DNA of 32,451 bases, from contig CAMYJL010000005.1 in NCBI GenBank assembly GCA_947258645.1, positions 1 to 32,451 of the forward strand. Direction: 5' to 3'. How positions within the stretch are numbered: position 1 is the stretch's first letter; each line of letters starts with the position of its first letter. The position numbers were made by a program, and so were the translations under genes. The DNA is from an uncultured Nitrospinota bacterium. GTDB taxonomy: Bacteria; UBA8248. The notes under the pieces are model-generated. The model saw nothing but the letters and a program-made list of their open reading frames with translations, did no database searches and was not told the DNA's origin. Below are positions 14,315-22,264 of this stretch, piece after piece.

Positions 14315-16954
14315 ATGCCACGCTTCAACCGGAGGAACTTTCTGCAAGGCTCCGCCGCCGCCCTGGCCACCGGCCTGGCGATGGGCGGAAACCTCACCCG
14401 GAACAAGGAGATGTTCCAGTTTCTCGGCGACGCCGACGCGGCGTCCTCGGACACGCGCAAGCTGGTCCCGACGCAGTGCGCCTACTGCGGGGTTGGCTGC
14501 CACACCTACTTCGTCGTCGAGAACGGAAAGATCGTCGCCTCGGTTCCCGACAAGGACTCCCCGGTCAACCTGGGCCTTCAGTGCATCAAGGGCCTGACCG
14601 CCGCCGAGGCGCTCTACGTCGATCGGCTGGACAAGGTTCTCATCCGCAAGGACATGTCCAACCCGCTGACGGGTCACGTCTCGAAGACGAAGGGCCGCTT
14701 CGACGACAGCGTTTTCCGCGAGGGAACCTGGGAAGAGGGGATGGAGATCGTCTCCGACATGCTCGCGGGAGTTGTGAAAAAGTACGGCGGAAACTCAATC
14801 GGCGTCTTTCAGTCCGGCCAGCTCACGATGGAAGAGCAGTGGCTCGACAACATCTTCTACAAGGGCGTCCTGCAGTCCAACACCATCGAGGCCAACGCGC
14901 GGATGTGCATGACCTCCGCCGTCACGGGCTACATTCACAGCCTGGGAAGCGACCACCCCCCCGGCAACTACTCCGATATTGAGGATGCCGACTTCATCAG
15001 CCACTGGGGGCACAATGCCCGTGGTTCGCACCCTGTCCTCTTCTGGCGGGTAGCCGCGACAAAGGAAAAACGCAACATCCCGACCATGGTTGTCGACCCG
15101 CGCTACACGGGGACGATGGACGGATATGCCCAGGTGAACCGGCAGAATAGCCTCTCCGTCACCATCCGTCCGAACGGGGACATCTCCCTTCAGAATGCTA
15201 TCGCCCATGTCCTCATGAAGGAGTATCCACAGGCCGTTGACGAGACGTTTATCCGCACGCACACCGATGGTTTTGAGGAATACCGGAAAGGAATTATGGC
15301 CCGCTACAGCCCCGAGCAGGTCATCGACCGGACGGGTATGGCGCCCTCCGTCGTCCGGCGGATCGCCGGCATCTGGGCCGACGCCACGCTCAAGGGCAGG
15401 CGGCGCGGCAAGGGCGGCGTGCTCACCTTCTGGGGAATCGGCTACAACCAGTCCATCCACGGGCAGCACCGCACCATCAATCTGATCAACCTCCACCTCT
15501 TGACCGGTAACATCGGTAAGCCGGGCTGCGGACCGTTCTCGATGACGGGTCAGCCCAACGCCATGAGCGAACGTCTCATGGGCGGCCTCACCGGCCGGCT
15601 CCCCTTCAATGAGGGGCTCGGAAACGACAAGCACCGTGACCACATCGAAAAAGAGTGGGGTCTGCCGCAGGGCCGCCTGGATGTGACCGCCAAGATGAAG
15701 AACAAGGGCATGGCGATCGGTATGTTCGAGCGCGCCTTGAAGGGCGAGGTCAAGGTGATGCAGTTCGCCTACGCCACCCACATCGACCTGCCTGAGGTGA
15801 ACACCCTTGTCCGTCCGGCCATCACGAAAACCTTCACCTACATGGCCGAGGCCTACCGTCATGCGCCAAACCTGCTCTACGCAGACGTGGTTTTCCCCGC
15901 GGCGACGCACGGCGAGAAGTGGGGCGTCTACCAGAACAGCGAACGCCGCATGTACGTCACCGACAAGGCCATGGAACCTCCCAAGAACTGCATCCCTGAC
16001 TTTGACATCATCATCCGGGAGGGAAAAAAGCTCTCCAAGAAGCTGGGGCTCGACCCGGACAAAGTGTTCCCCTACAAGCCGAAAAAGGACGGCCTCTACG
16101 ATCCGGAAGACGTCTTCCGCCACATTATCCGAGCGAGTGAGGGTTCGGACGCCGATTTGACCGGTATGCTCGAAGTCGAGAAGCGCGATGGCATCTCGCC
16201 CTACGAGCAGCTTCGCAAGCTCAAGGGCATTTACTACCCTGCGCCGACCTACGAGATCGCCAAAAAGGGAGGCGTCGCGCGCAAGTACATGGACCAGGAG
16301 GGATGGAAGAAAAAGCCCTATGGCGCTTTCCGGCGCAGCAACGGCCACGCCAAGTTCAAGCTCACCGAGCAGGACTACTCGCGGGCGAGGGAGATCATCG
16401 GCAAGCTCGACAAGGTGGGCAAAGACCCGAACTTCTTTGTCATCGATCACTACGATGTACTCGTCGAGATGCGCGATAATGCGCTCACGCCGGAGTTGCC
16501 CGACTTCGACTACCACGGGAAATCCATCGAGGAGACGAAGAAGGCGGACAAATATCCTTTCTGGTTGAATCTCGGTGTGGTTTTCGAGCACTTCCATACG
16601 ACGAAGACCATTCGGGCGGCGACGACCAGAAGGCTCGTCCCGGAGCAGTATCTCGAGTTGAATCCCCGCGATGCGCGCCAACTCGGCATCAAAGACGGCG
16701 AGTGGGTACGCATTGTCACCCCGCGGGGAAACTACGAGGCCCGCGCCAGTATCGGTATCAAGAGCAAGGTCAAGCCGGCGCGGAACAAGGTCATGCCTGG
16801 TCAGCTCTTCTCGCCGTGGAATCTCTCGGTGGCCGACAGCGCCGACCCGAAGAAGAACAAGTGGATGGTCAACGCCGTCGCGCACCGTGCCTTCGACCCG
16901 GTTTCCGGGCAGGCGGACTACAAGCACCTGAAAGCGCGAATCGAGAAGATCTAA
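14315..16954 (+). CDS. napA: NapA-like periplasmic molybdopterin oxidoreductase (nitrate reductase family)
   Basis: The ATG at 14315 has GGAGGG 7 bases upstream; a TTG two codons earlier is less likely. The 879-residue product starts with a Tat signal (NRRNFLQGSAAALATGLAMG). The [4Fe-4S] site is C55-x2-C58-x3-C62-x27-C90, followed by the conserved Lys (CIKG, K92). The likely Mo ligand is C198 in IEANARMCMTSAV, which matches the NapA motif NARHCMASAV. Other NapA-like stretches are HLLTGNIGKPGCGPFSMTGQ and PNAMSERLMGG, and the C-terminal domain with VFEHFHTTKTIRAATTRR. The sequence is clearly of the NapA clade but divergent, and about 50 residues longer than the enteric enzyme. Nitrate is the best-guess substrate; another oxyanion is possible. 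NapD, the usual maturation factor, is not seen nearby. Confidence 0.85.
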   Translation: MPRFNRRNFLQGSAAALATGLAMGGNLTRNKEMFQFLGDADAASSDTRKLVPTQCAYCGVGCHTYFVVENGKIVASVPDKDSPVNLGLQCIKGLTAAEALYVDRLDKVLIRKDMSNPLTGHVSKTKGRFDDSVFREGTWEEGMEIVSDMLAGVVKKYGGNSIGVFQSGQLTMEEQWLDNIFYKGVLQSNTIEANARMCMTSAVTGYIHSLGSDHPPGNYSDIEDADFISHWGHNARGSHPVLFWRVAATKEKRNIPTMVVDPRYTGTMDGYAQVNRQNSLSVTIRPNGDISLQNAIAHVLMKEYPQAVDETFIRTHTDGFEEYRKGIMARYSPEQVIDRTGMAPSVVRRIAGIWADATLKGRRRGKGGVLTFWGIGYNQSIHGQHRTINLINLHLLTGNIGKPGCGPFSMTGQPNAMSERLMGGLTGRLPFNEGLGNDKHRDHIEKEWGLPQGRLDVTAKMKNKGMAIGMFERALKGEVKVMQFAYATHIDLPEVNTLVRPAITKTFTYMAEAYRHAPNLLYADVVFPAATHGEKWGVYQNSERRMYVTDKAMEPPKNCIPDFDIIIREGKKLSKKLGLDPDKVFPYKPKKDGLYDPEDVFRHIIRASEGSDADLTGMLEVEKRDGISPYEQLRKLKGIYYPAPTYEIAKKGGVARKYMDQEGWKKKPYGAFRRSNGHAKFKLTEQDYSRAREIIGKLDKVGKDPNFFVIDHYDVLVEMRDNALTPELPDFDYHGKSIEETKKADKYPFWLNLGVVFEHFHTTKTIRAATTRRLVPEQYLELNPRDARQLGIKDGEWVRIVTPRGNYEARASIGIKSKVKPARNKVMPGQLFSPWNLSVADSADPKKNKWMVNAVAHRAFDPVSGQADYKHLKARIEKI

Positions 16955-17020
16955 CTCTTCCCGTCACCGGGGATGCGAGGCCATCCCGCCTCCCCGGTGC
17001 GGCTTTAAGGGAGGTTTCTT

Positions 17021-17617
17021 TTGGTTTCGACGCTGAAGCGAAGAGCCTTTCTTCAGATGGGCGCGGCGTTCATGGGCACGGCTGCCTTTTGTCTCGCCAC
17101 GGGCGGGCGGGCGATCGCGCAGGCCGCAAAACGCATCCGCCCCTTCCTGCGGCCGCCCGGAGCGCTTCCCGAGGAAGAATTTCTTCAGCGCTGCATCCGG
17201 TGCGCGCGCTGCGCCCAGGTCTGCCCCAACACCGCCATCCGTTTGAAGGGTTTCGGCTCCGGCCTGAAGCACCTGAACACCCCCTATCTCAGGCCGCGCG
17301 ATCAGGCGTGCATGCTCTGCATGAAATGCACCCAGGTTTGCCCGACCGGCGCCCTCAGGCCGATATCGGTGGCCGACGAAACCGTCCGCGCCGAAGTGCG
17401 AATGGGCCGGGCCGTCGTCGATAAATCGATGTGTTACTCCTACCAGAAGCGCACATGCGGCGTCTGCATCCGCGCGTGTCCCTTCCCCGGCGTCGCGATG
17501 AAAACGGGGCTTTACGAGCAGCCCATCGTGACGGACGCCTGCGTGGGCTGCGGCCTGTGCGAGCGTGCCTGCATCCACATCCCGCAGGCGATCCGCATCG
17601 TGCCGGTGGAGGCCTGA
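17021..17617 (+). CDS. NapG-like ferredoxin-type protein, first copy (four [4Fe-4S])
   Basis: A TTG start with GGGAGG 7 bases upstream; no ATG or GTG is better placed. The 198-residue protein starts with a Tat-like sequence (LKRRAFLQMGAAFMGTAAFC) and has four cysteine sets in order: CIRCARCAQVCP, CMLCMKCTQVCP, an extended set beginning CYSYQKRTCGVCIRACP, and CVGCGLCERAC. That arrangement matches NapG/MauM. NapG passes electrons from the membrane protein NapH to periplasmic acceptors, and the NapH-like gene starts 4 bases after this stop codon. A second NapG-like gene at 20103-20780 has the same four sets, so the two are duplicates. Confidence 0.88.
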   Translation: MVSTLKRRAFLQMGAAFMGTAAFCLATGGRAIAQAAKRIRPFLRPPGALPEEEFLQRCIRCARCAQVCPNTAIRLKGFGSGLKHLNTPYLRPRDQACMLCMKCTQVCPTGALRPISVADETVRAEVRMGRAVVDKSMCYSYQKRTCGVCIRACPFPGVAMKTGLYEQPIVTDACVGCGLCERACIHIPQAIRIVPVEA

Positions 17618-17621
17618 TCCC

Positions 17622-19148
17622 ATGCCCGGATGGCCTAGGCGCGTTGTCCAGATCGGCGCTCTCGCGTTTCTTCTCGCGGTTCCCGCGCTGAACTACGGGG
17701 GTGTCCTCTACCAGCAGTACGGAAAGAACGCCTACCACACCATTTCCCTCATGGGGACCGGCTTCGAGCGGGCGCTGTATCATCTTTTTTCGGCTGCGGT
17801 GGGCTTCCTGCCCGATCCGGCGGCGAGTTCAATCGCCATCGCCGGCGGGTTCGGCTCGTTCTCGCTCTTCGGGATCACCTTCCTCGATCCAGTGGTCGCC
17901 CTCGAAACCCTGCTGCGCGTGCCGGGGGCCTGGGCCAGTCTTCTCGCCGGGAGTGCGCTGACCCTTCTGATTGCTGCGCTGATGGGCCGCGTCTTCTGCG
18001 GGTGGATATGCCCGGTGAACACGATCCTGGAAGGTTTCGACGCGCTCCGGAAGCGGGCGCTCCCGCGCCTCGGCTTCCGGCCCCCCGACGTCGCAGCGCC
18101 GCGCTGGTTGAAGTGGGCGCTGCTGTTCATTGGGCTCGCCGCAGCGCTTCTGGCGGACCTGGCCCTGTGGGCGCATCTTCTGCCCCATGTGCAGATCGGA
18201 CGGGACGTTTTTTCGCTCATGGTTTTCGGTGGGGCGACTCTCGGCGCATGGATTTTCGCCGCCATCATCCTCGCCGAACTTTTATTCTCCCGCCGGGTGT
18301 GGTGCCGCTCGCTTTGTCCGACCGGCGCGTTGCTCGGCGGGCTCGGTTCTTTCGCCCTGGTTCGGGTCCACAAAAGCGTGGGGGCCTGTCTCGCCGATTG
18401 CGCCGCCTGTGCGCGAGTTTGTCCGATGGCCCTGAACCCGGCCGGGGCGTTTTCTCAGGCCGAATGTGTCAACTGTGCCGTTTGCGTCTCGTCGTGTCCG
18501 GCCGATCTGCTCCATCTTCTCCCGGCGTGCCCGCAGCACGCCGGTCTTTCGGAGGTATCTCCTGTGTTGAAACGGACAGCGGTGTTCATTCTGGTTCTGG
18601 CGGGCATGCTTCTTACCTATTCGCTGGTGTCGGCCCACCACATGCGGGGTCAGCCGCATTACGGGTACACGGAAAACTATCCGCAGACGCCGACCAAGGA
18701 AACCCGGGCGCATATTGGAAGGTTCGACGTCACCGTCGTGAGCTATTTCTTCGAGGGACTACGCCGGGAGCGCTCGGACACCCCGGACGACGTGCAGTTC
18801 TACATCAGTCTCGCGAACTCGAAGACGCATCAGAGCTACACCGGTCCGCTCGCCATCGAGCTCTGGCGGGAGGACCGCCGCATCGCGGCCTTCGATCACG
18901 CGCAGCCGTTCGAGGAGGCCGTCTACCGGTTTCGGCAGGCGGTTCCCGGGCCGGGGCGCTACGAGTTGCGCCTGGCTGCCGGGAAGGTGCGGGGCCGGGT
19001 GCATGTCGAAGTCGAGGGGAAGCCGGTCTCCAAAACGCCTTACGTCATCGGGGGACTCGCCGTCCTCCTCGCCGCGCTCTTTGTCCTGAACCGCCGGCGA
19101 CTCCGGATCGGCCGAAGAGGGAATGTTGATGTGGTACCTGGCGCGTAA
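17622..19148 (+). CDS. NapH-like membrane iron-sulfur protein with long C-terminal periplasmic domain
   Basis: Start at the ATG at 17622, with GGAGG 9 bases upstream and 4 bases after the NapG-like stop; an in-frame GTG at 17565 lies inside the previous gene. The product is 508 residues. The core has several membrane helices, two NapH-type Cx3CP motifs (FCGWICPVN and WCRSLCPTG) and two cytoplasmic [4Fe-4S] sites (CAACARVCP with its upstream cysteine, and CVNCAVCVSSCP). Unlike NapH (about 290 residues), it continues with a helix and then HHMRGQPHYGYTENYPQ near residue 339, about 130 residues of beta-rich sequence, and a last helix. The extension resembles the Ig-like periplasmic part of CcoG/FixG-type proteins in position; its His-rich start could bind metal. 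The core probably oxidises quinol or takes electrons from the cytoplasm. Confidence 0.85.
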   Translation: MPGWPRRVVQIGALAFLLAVPALNYGGVLYQQYGKNAYHTISLMGTGFERALYHLFSAAVGFLPDPAASSIAIAGGFGSFSLFGITFLDPVVALETLLRVPGAWASLLAGSALTLLIAALMGRVFCGWICPVNTILEGFDALRKRALPRLGFRPPDVAAPRWLKWALLFIGLAAALLADLALWAHLLPHVQIGRDVFSLMVFGGATLGAWIFAAIILAELLFSRRVWCRSLCPTGALLGGLGSFALVRVHKSVGACLADCAACARVCPMALNPAGAFSQAECVNCAVCVSSCPADLLHLLPACPQHAGLSEVSPVLKRTAVFILVLAGMLLTYSLVSAHHMRGQPHYGYTENYPQTPTKETRAHIGRFDVTVVSYFFEGLRRERSDTPDDVQFYISLANSKTHQSYTGPLAIELWREDRRIAAFDHAQPFEEAVYRFRQAVPGPGRYELRLAAGKVRGRVHVEVEGKPVSKTPYVIGGLAVLLAALFVLNRRRLRIGRRGNVDVVPGA

Positions 19149-20106
19149 GACGACACAAACCCTCGTCTTCCTCCTCGTCATCGCGGCCCCGGCGGCCGCG
19201 CTTTATGACGTGGCACAGCACGCCCGATCCATTTACGGGGAAAGCCTCGCCGCCCGGCGGATCGCCGAGATGGGCGCCGTTCCCGATCTTATGGTCAGGG
19301 CGCAGGAGTATATTTGGGGGTCACGGTCCCGGAATGCGCCGCCGCTTTCGGAATCTCTGGCCGGAAGCCCCTGGGCACTCCGGATCGGCGGCTACGTCAT
19401 GATCGAGCCGCTAAACGCGCTCGGCGCACTCGCGGCGGGTGGCGGCGCCGCCGGGAAAATTCTCCTGGCCGTCCTGCCGCTTCTTCTGCTTACCATCGTG
19501 CTCGGGCGGGTGTTCTGCGGCTGGCTGTGCCCGGTTCATTTCCTGCTGGAGATGACGGACAGCCTCCGGGCCACTCTGGTCCGTCTGGGCGTCCCCGTCC
19601 GGAACCTCCGCCTCAAACGCGGAGTGAAGTTCGCCGTCCTGGGTTTGGGGGCGCTTTCCACGTCCGTGATCGGCGCCCAGATATTCCCCCTCATTTATCC
19701 TCCCGCGGTTTTCGGAAGGGAGATGTTCGAATTTATTTTTTACGGGAGCTTGGGCGGGGGCGCTATTTTTCTGCTCGCCGTCGCGCTTGTCGAAATTTTT
19801 CTCTCCCGGCGCATCTGGTGCCGCTATCTTTGTCCGGGGGGCGGGCTCTACGCTCTCCTCGGGAGCTTCCGCGTTGTTTCGATCAATCGAGTTCCCTCGC
19901 TGTGCGACAGTTGCGGAGACTGCAATGAGACGTGTGCGTTCGGCCTCTCGCCGATGACGGATCGGACGGGCATGGAATGCACATCCTGCCTGGAGTGTGT
20001 ACGTTCCTGCCCCACGGACGCACTCGCCATCCGCCTGAATCTCCCCGGACATTTCAGGCCTCATGCGGATGCCGCTTCTTCGCTTTCCGGCGAGGAAGCC
20101 GCGTGA
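19123..20106 (+). CDS. napH: NapH-like membrane iron-sulfur protein, second copy
   Basis: 327 residues, with an ATG at 19123 overlapping the previous gene by 26 bases; GAAGAGGG precedes it, and an ATG two codons later is an alternative. Several membrane helices carry the Cx3CP motifs FCGWLCPVH and WCRYLCPGG, followed by two cytoplasmic [4Fe-4S] sets, CDSCGDCNETCAFG and CTSCLECVRSCP. Length and layout are those of ordinary NapH, without the long extension of the first copy. NapH forms a quinol-oxidising membrane complex with NapG. The gene overlaps the second NapG-like gene by 4 bases, so H-G form one translational unit here, in the opposite order to the first G-H pair. Confidence 0.88.
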   Translation: MLMWYLARKTTQTLVFLLVIAAPAAALYDVAQHARSIYGESLAARRIAEMGAVPDLMVRAQEYIWGSRSRNAPPLSESLAGSPWALRIGGYVMIEPLNALGALAAGGGAAGKILLAVLPLLLLTIVLGRVFCGWLCPVHFLLEMTDSLRATLVRLGVPVRNLRLKRGVKFAVLGLGALSTSVIGAQIFPLIYPPAVFGREMFEFIFYGSLGGGAIFLLAVALVEIFLSRRIWCRYLCPGGGLYALLGSFRVVSINRVPSLCDSCGDCNETCAFGLSPMTDRTGMECTSCLECVRSCPTDALAIRLNLPGHFRPHADAASSLSGEEAA

Positions 20107-20780
20107 AAACCGCTCGTCCACTGAAGAAGGGGGCGAAGTTGCATCGCCGGACGTTCGTGCGCCTGATCGGCTGGGCGGTTTCGGCGCTCGCCGTTGGCGG
20201 CGTCTCGTGGCTGGCGCGCCCGCTCGTCCAGCGCCCTCTGCGCCGGAGGCTGGCGGAGGATCATCCCTTCGCCGTTTACGTGAGCGGCCCGCTCCGTCCT
20301 CCCGGAGCGGTGGAAGAATCGCTTTTCCGGAAACGCTGCACGGGATGCTATCTTTGCGGGGAGGTCTGCCCGGTGAAAGCCATCCGCTTCGTGAGCGGAA
20401 CGGGGCTCGCCTCAGCGACGCCACTTGTCCTGCCCAACACGCGCGGGTGCATCCTTTGCATGCGGTGCACCCGGGTGTGCCCGACGGGGGCGCTTTCGCC
20501 GCTGGAAGAAGAACAGGCCGACCAAGTGCGGATGGGGGTGGCGGTTCTCGACAAGCGGACCTGTCTGCCGCACATCCACCGGGGTCGCTGCGAGGCCTGC
20601 TATACGGTTTGCCCCTTCAAGGGGGAGGCCATCATTCAAAAGGGGTTGCTCAAGCCCGAGGTCGTCGCGGAAAAATGCGTGGGCTGCGGTCTCTGCGAGG
20701 AAGTGTGCCCCGTTCCGACGAAAGCGATACACGTCCTGCCCCACGGAACGAAAGGGCGGCCGGCCCGGCGGCTGGTATGA
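20103..20780 (+). CDS. napG: NapG-like ferredoxin-type protein, second copy (four [4Fe-4S])
   Basis: A GTG start embedded in the previous stop (GTGA). The 225-residue protein begins with a Tat-like segment (LHRRTFVRLIGWAVSALAVG) and has four cysteine sets: CTGCYLCGEVCP, CILCMRCTRVCP, a spaced set ending CEACYTVCP, and CVGCGLCEEVCP. It is the size of classical NapG (about 230 residues) and longer than the first copy. It should be exported folded and bound to its clusters, linking the second NapH-like protein to periplasmic acceptors. It overlaps the following ferredoxin gene by 4 bases (ATGA). Confidence 0.87.
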   Translation: MKTARPLKKGAKLHRRTFVRLIGWAVSALAVGGVSWLARPLVQRPLRRRLAEDHPFAVYVSGPLRPPGAVEESLFRKRCTGCYLCGEVCPVKAIRFVSGTGLASATPLVLPNTRGCILCMRCTRVCPTGALSPLEEEQADQVRMGVAVLDKRTCLPHIHRGRCEACYTVCPFKGEAIIQKGLLKPEVVAEKCVGCGLCEEVCPVPTKAIHVLPHGTKGRPARRLV

Positions 20781-21397
20781 AGAACGGATTGGCTCAAGAC
20801 ATGGCGGACGAAAAGAGCATCGACCGGAAGACTTTTCTGAAAGAGGCGCCGATGGTGTTTCTGCGCGCCTTCGCGGAGGGCGCCCGCGAGGAGCGCTTCC
20901 CCGTAAAGCATGCTTCTCTTCCCGCCCTTCGCCCGCCCGGCGCGGCGGCCGGGGAGGAATTCCTGGAGCTATGCTGCGCAACCGGGGCGTGTGCGGAGGC
21001 CTGTCCGGCGGACGCCATCCAGATCCGCCCGCTCGAAGAAGACCCGGGGCGGGCCGCCCCCGTCATTGTGCCCACCGAGGCCGCCTGTGTTCTTTGCGAA
21101 GAGCTGGCCTGCATGGCGGCCTGCCCGAGCGGGGCGCTCACGCCCGTGCCCCGGGAGGAGATCCGGATCGGCCGGGCGCGGGTGAACCCCGACGAATGCC
21201 TCGCGTGGGGGGGGGTCGATCCCGGCTGCGATTATTGCGCCGACCGCTGCCCCCTCGGGGCTGGCGCCATTTCCATGGAAAAAACCGAACAGGGCAGGGG
21301 CCCAGTCGTGAAAGAGGGGTGTGTCGGCTGCGGGGTGTGCGAATTCTATTGCCCGGCGGGTCCGGCGGCGATTCAAATTATGGAACTACCTTCCTAA
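20777..21397 (+). CDS. NapF/NapG-like ferredoxin protein with four cysteine clusters
   Basis: The ATG at 20777 overlaps the preceding stop. The 206-residue product has four cysteine groups: CCATGACAEACP, CVLCEELACMAACP, a third starting CLAWGGVDPGCDYCADRCP, and CVGCGVCEFYCP. The N-terminus (DRKTFLKEAPMVFLRAF) lacks twin arginines and a convincing signal peptide, so a cytoplasmic location is more likely. That suits a NapF-like role, where NapF assists NapA maturation or feeds electrons before export. The first two groups have unusual spacing (C-C-x4-C and C-x2-C-x4-C), so not every cluster need be a normal [4Fe-4S]. It is the last gene of the operon. Confidence 0.8.
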   Translation: MKNGLAQDMADEKSIDRKTFLKEAPMVFLRAFAEGAREERFPVKHASLPALRPPGAAAGEEFLELCCATGACAEACPADAIQIRPLEEDPGRAAPVIVPTEAACVLCEELACMAACPSGALTPVPREEIRIGRARVNPDECLAWGGVDPGCDYCADRCPLGAGAISMEKTEQGRGPVVKEGCVGCGVCEFYCPAGPAAIQIMELPS

Positions 21398-22264
21398 ATT
21401 TTCGAACTGCCCTCCTGGAAAACACATCGCATCCCAGAGTGACCGTTTTCGAAAATCCAACTCATCCATCTTGCCCTGAAAATCGTCCGAGTCCAGCGGA
21501 GATACCCGGTCCCAACAAGTGCGAAGCGGGTTGCCGGGACGGCCGTTAAGGAAAAATCGGCGGCATCAGCAGGGGAGAAGGGTCCGCTCGAAACTCTCTT
21601 TTTCCAAGTAATTCAATGGGTTGTCCTGAAAGGGGCAGCCCCTTGTGTTGTCTGCTGCGGCGATGGCCGTCACTCTACTGAAAGCCGGTGTGTTCCAAGG
21701 GGCCGCATTTTCGGAGGCGCACCGGAATTTCGGGCAACCGATCGTCGGAGCCTGGAACAAATGTCAATGCAATGACTCAAGACGGACTGCCGATTGACGC
21801 TATTCAACCCGCATGCAGCTCAAGTGAGCTTTCTCAGAAACAAGGGCCGGACATTCGCGAATAATTTTTGCGCGGATTTAAAAGGAATATCCCTCGATCG
21901 AAAAATGCATGGCTTCTGTTTGGGCGCAATCGTTATATAGGCATCAAAATTGCTCAGTTCCATCATGCGGAGGCTATGAAGATGTAGCCGACAAAAACCC
22001 TGACAGCTGTTTCATGATTTTCTGGATGTCCGGTGGTGATTTTCCATCTGTCCATTCCGGAAATTGGGAGTGTTTTCACTGCTTCCCCGGGTGGATTCCG
22101 TTTCTCGTGGGCTTTCAGTCATATCAACGCTCTTGAATGCCTGTGAAGGCAGAAAGAGCTATCGGAAACACAGCGTGAGAGTGGCAAGGAATTTCGTTCC
22201 TTCGTCAGGAAGGTTGAGAAAGCGAATATGTCCTTGAATTGAAAATGATTTGAGAGAGTGATCT
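21398..22264. other. Intergenic gap of 867 bases without a supported gene
   Basis: Short open frames are present on both strands but none has a credible ribosome site, codon pattern or known motif. A compact hairpin (AAGGGG at 21630-21635, CCCCTT at 21639-21644) could be a terminator, though no T-run follows. A TTGA-N6-TCAA sequence at 21794-21807 resembles the core of FNR/Dnr-type sites. The base composition is lower in GC than in the flanking genes, as expected for non-coding or decayed sequence. The promoter of the pentaheme cytochrome gene should lie in its right half. Confidence 0.45.
21794..21807. promoter_or_regulatory. Weak FNR/Dnr-like half-conserved site TTGACGCTATTCAA
   Basis: Both four-base arms of the TTGA-N6-TCAA core are present, but the inner R position of the right half is T. 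It lies about 460 bases before the pentaheme cytochrome start, far for a class II activator site. Regulation by oxygen or nitrogen oxides would fit the genes, but the match could be chance. Confidence 0.2.

Noticed and set aside
14795-16927. Long minus-strand open frame of 710 codons opposite the NapA-like gene
   Set aside because: It mirrors the GC-rich codon structure of napA on the other strand, has no recognisable motif, and the plus-strand frame carries all catalytic motifs.
21566-21760. Minus-strand frame of 64 codons in the large gap, considered as a transposase remnant
   Set aside because: No convincing match to any transposase motif and no inverted repeats or target duplication around it.
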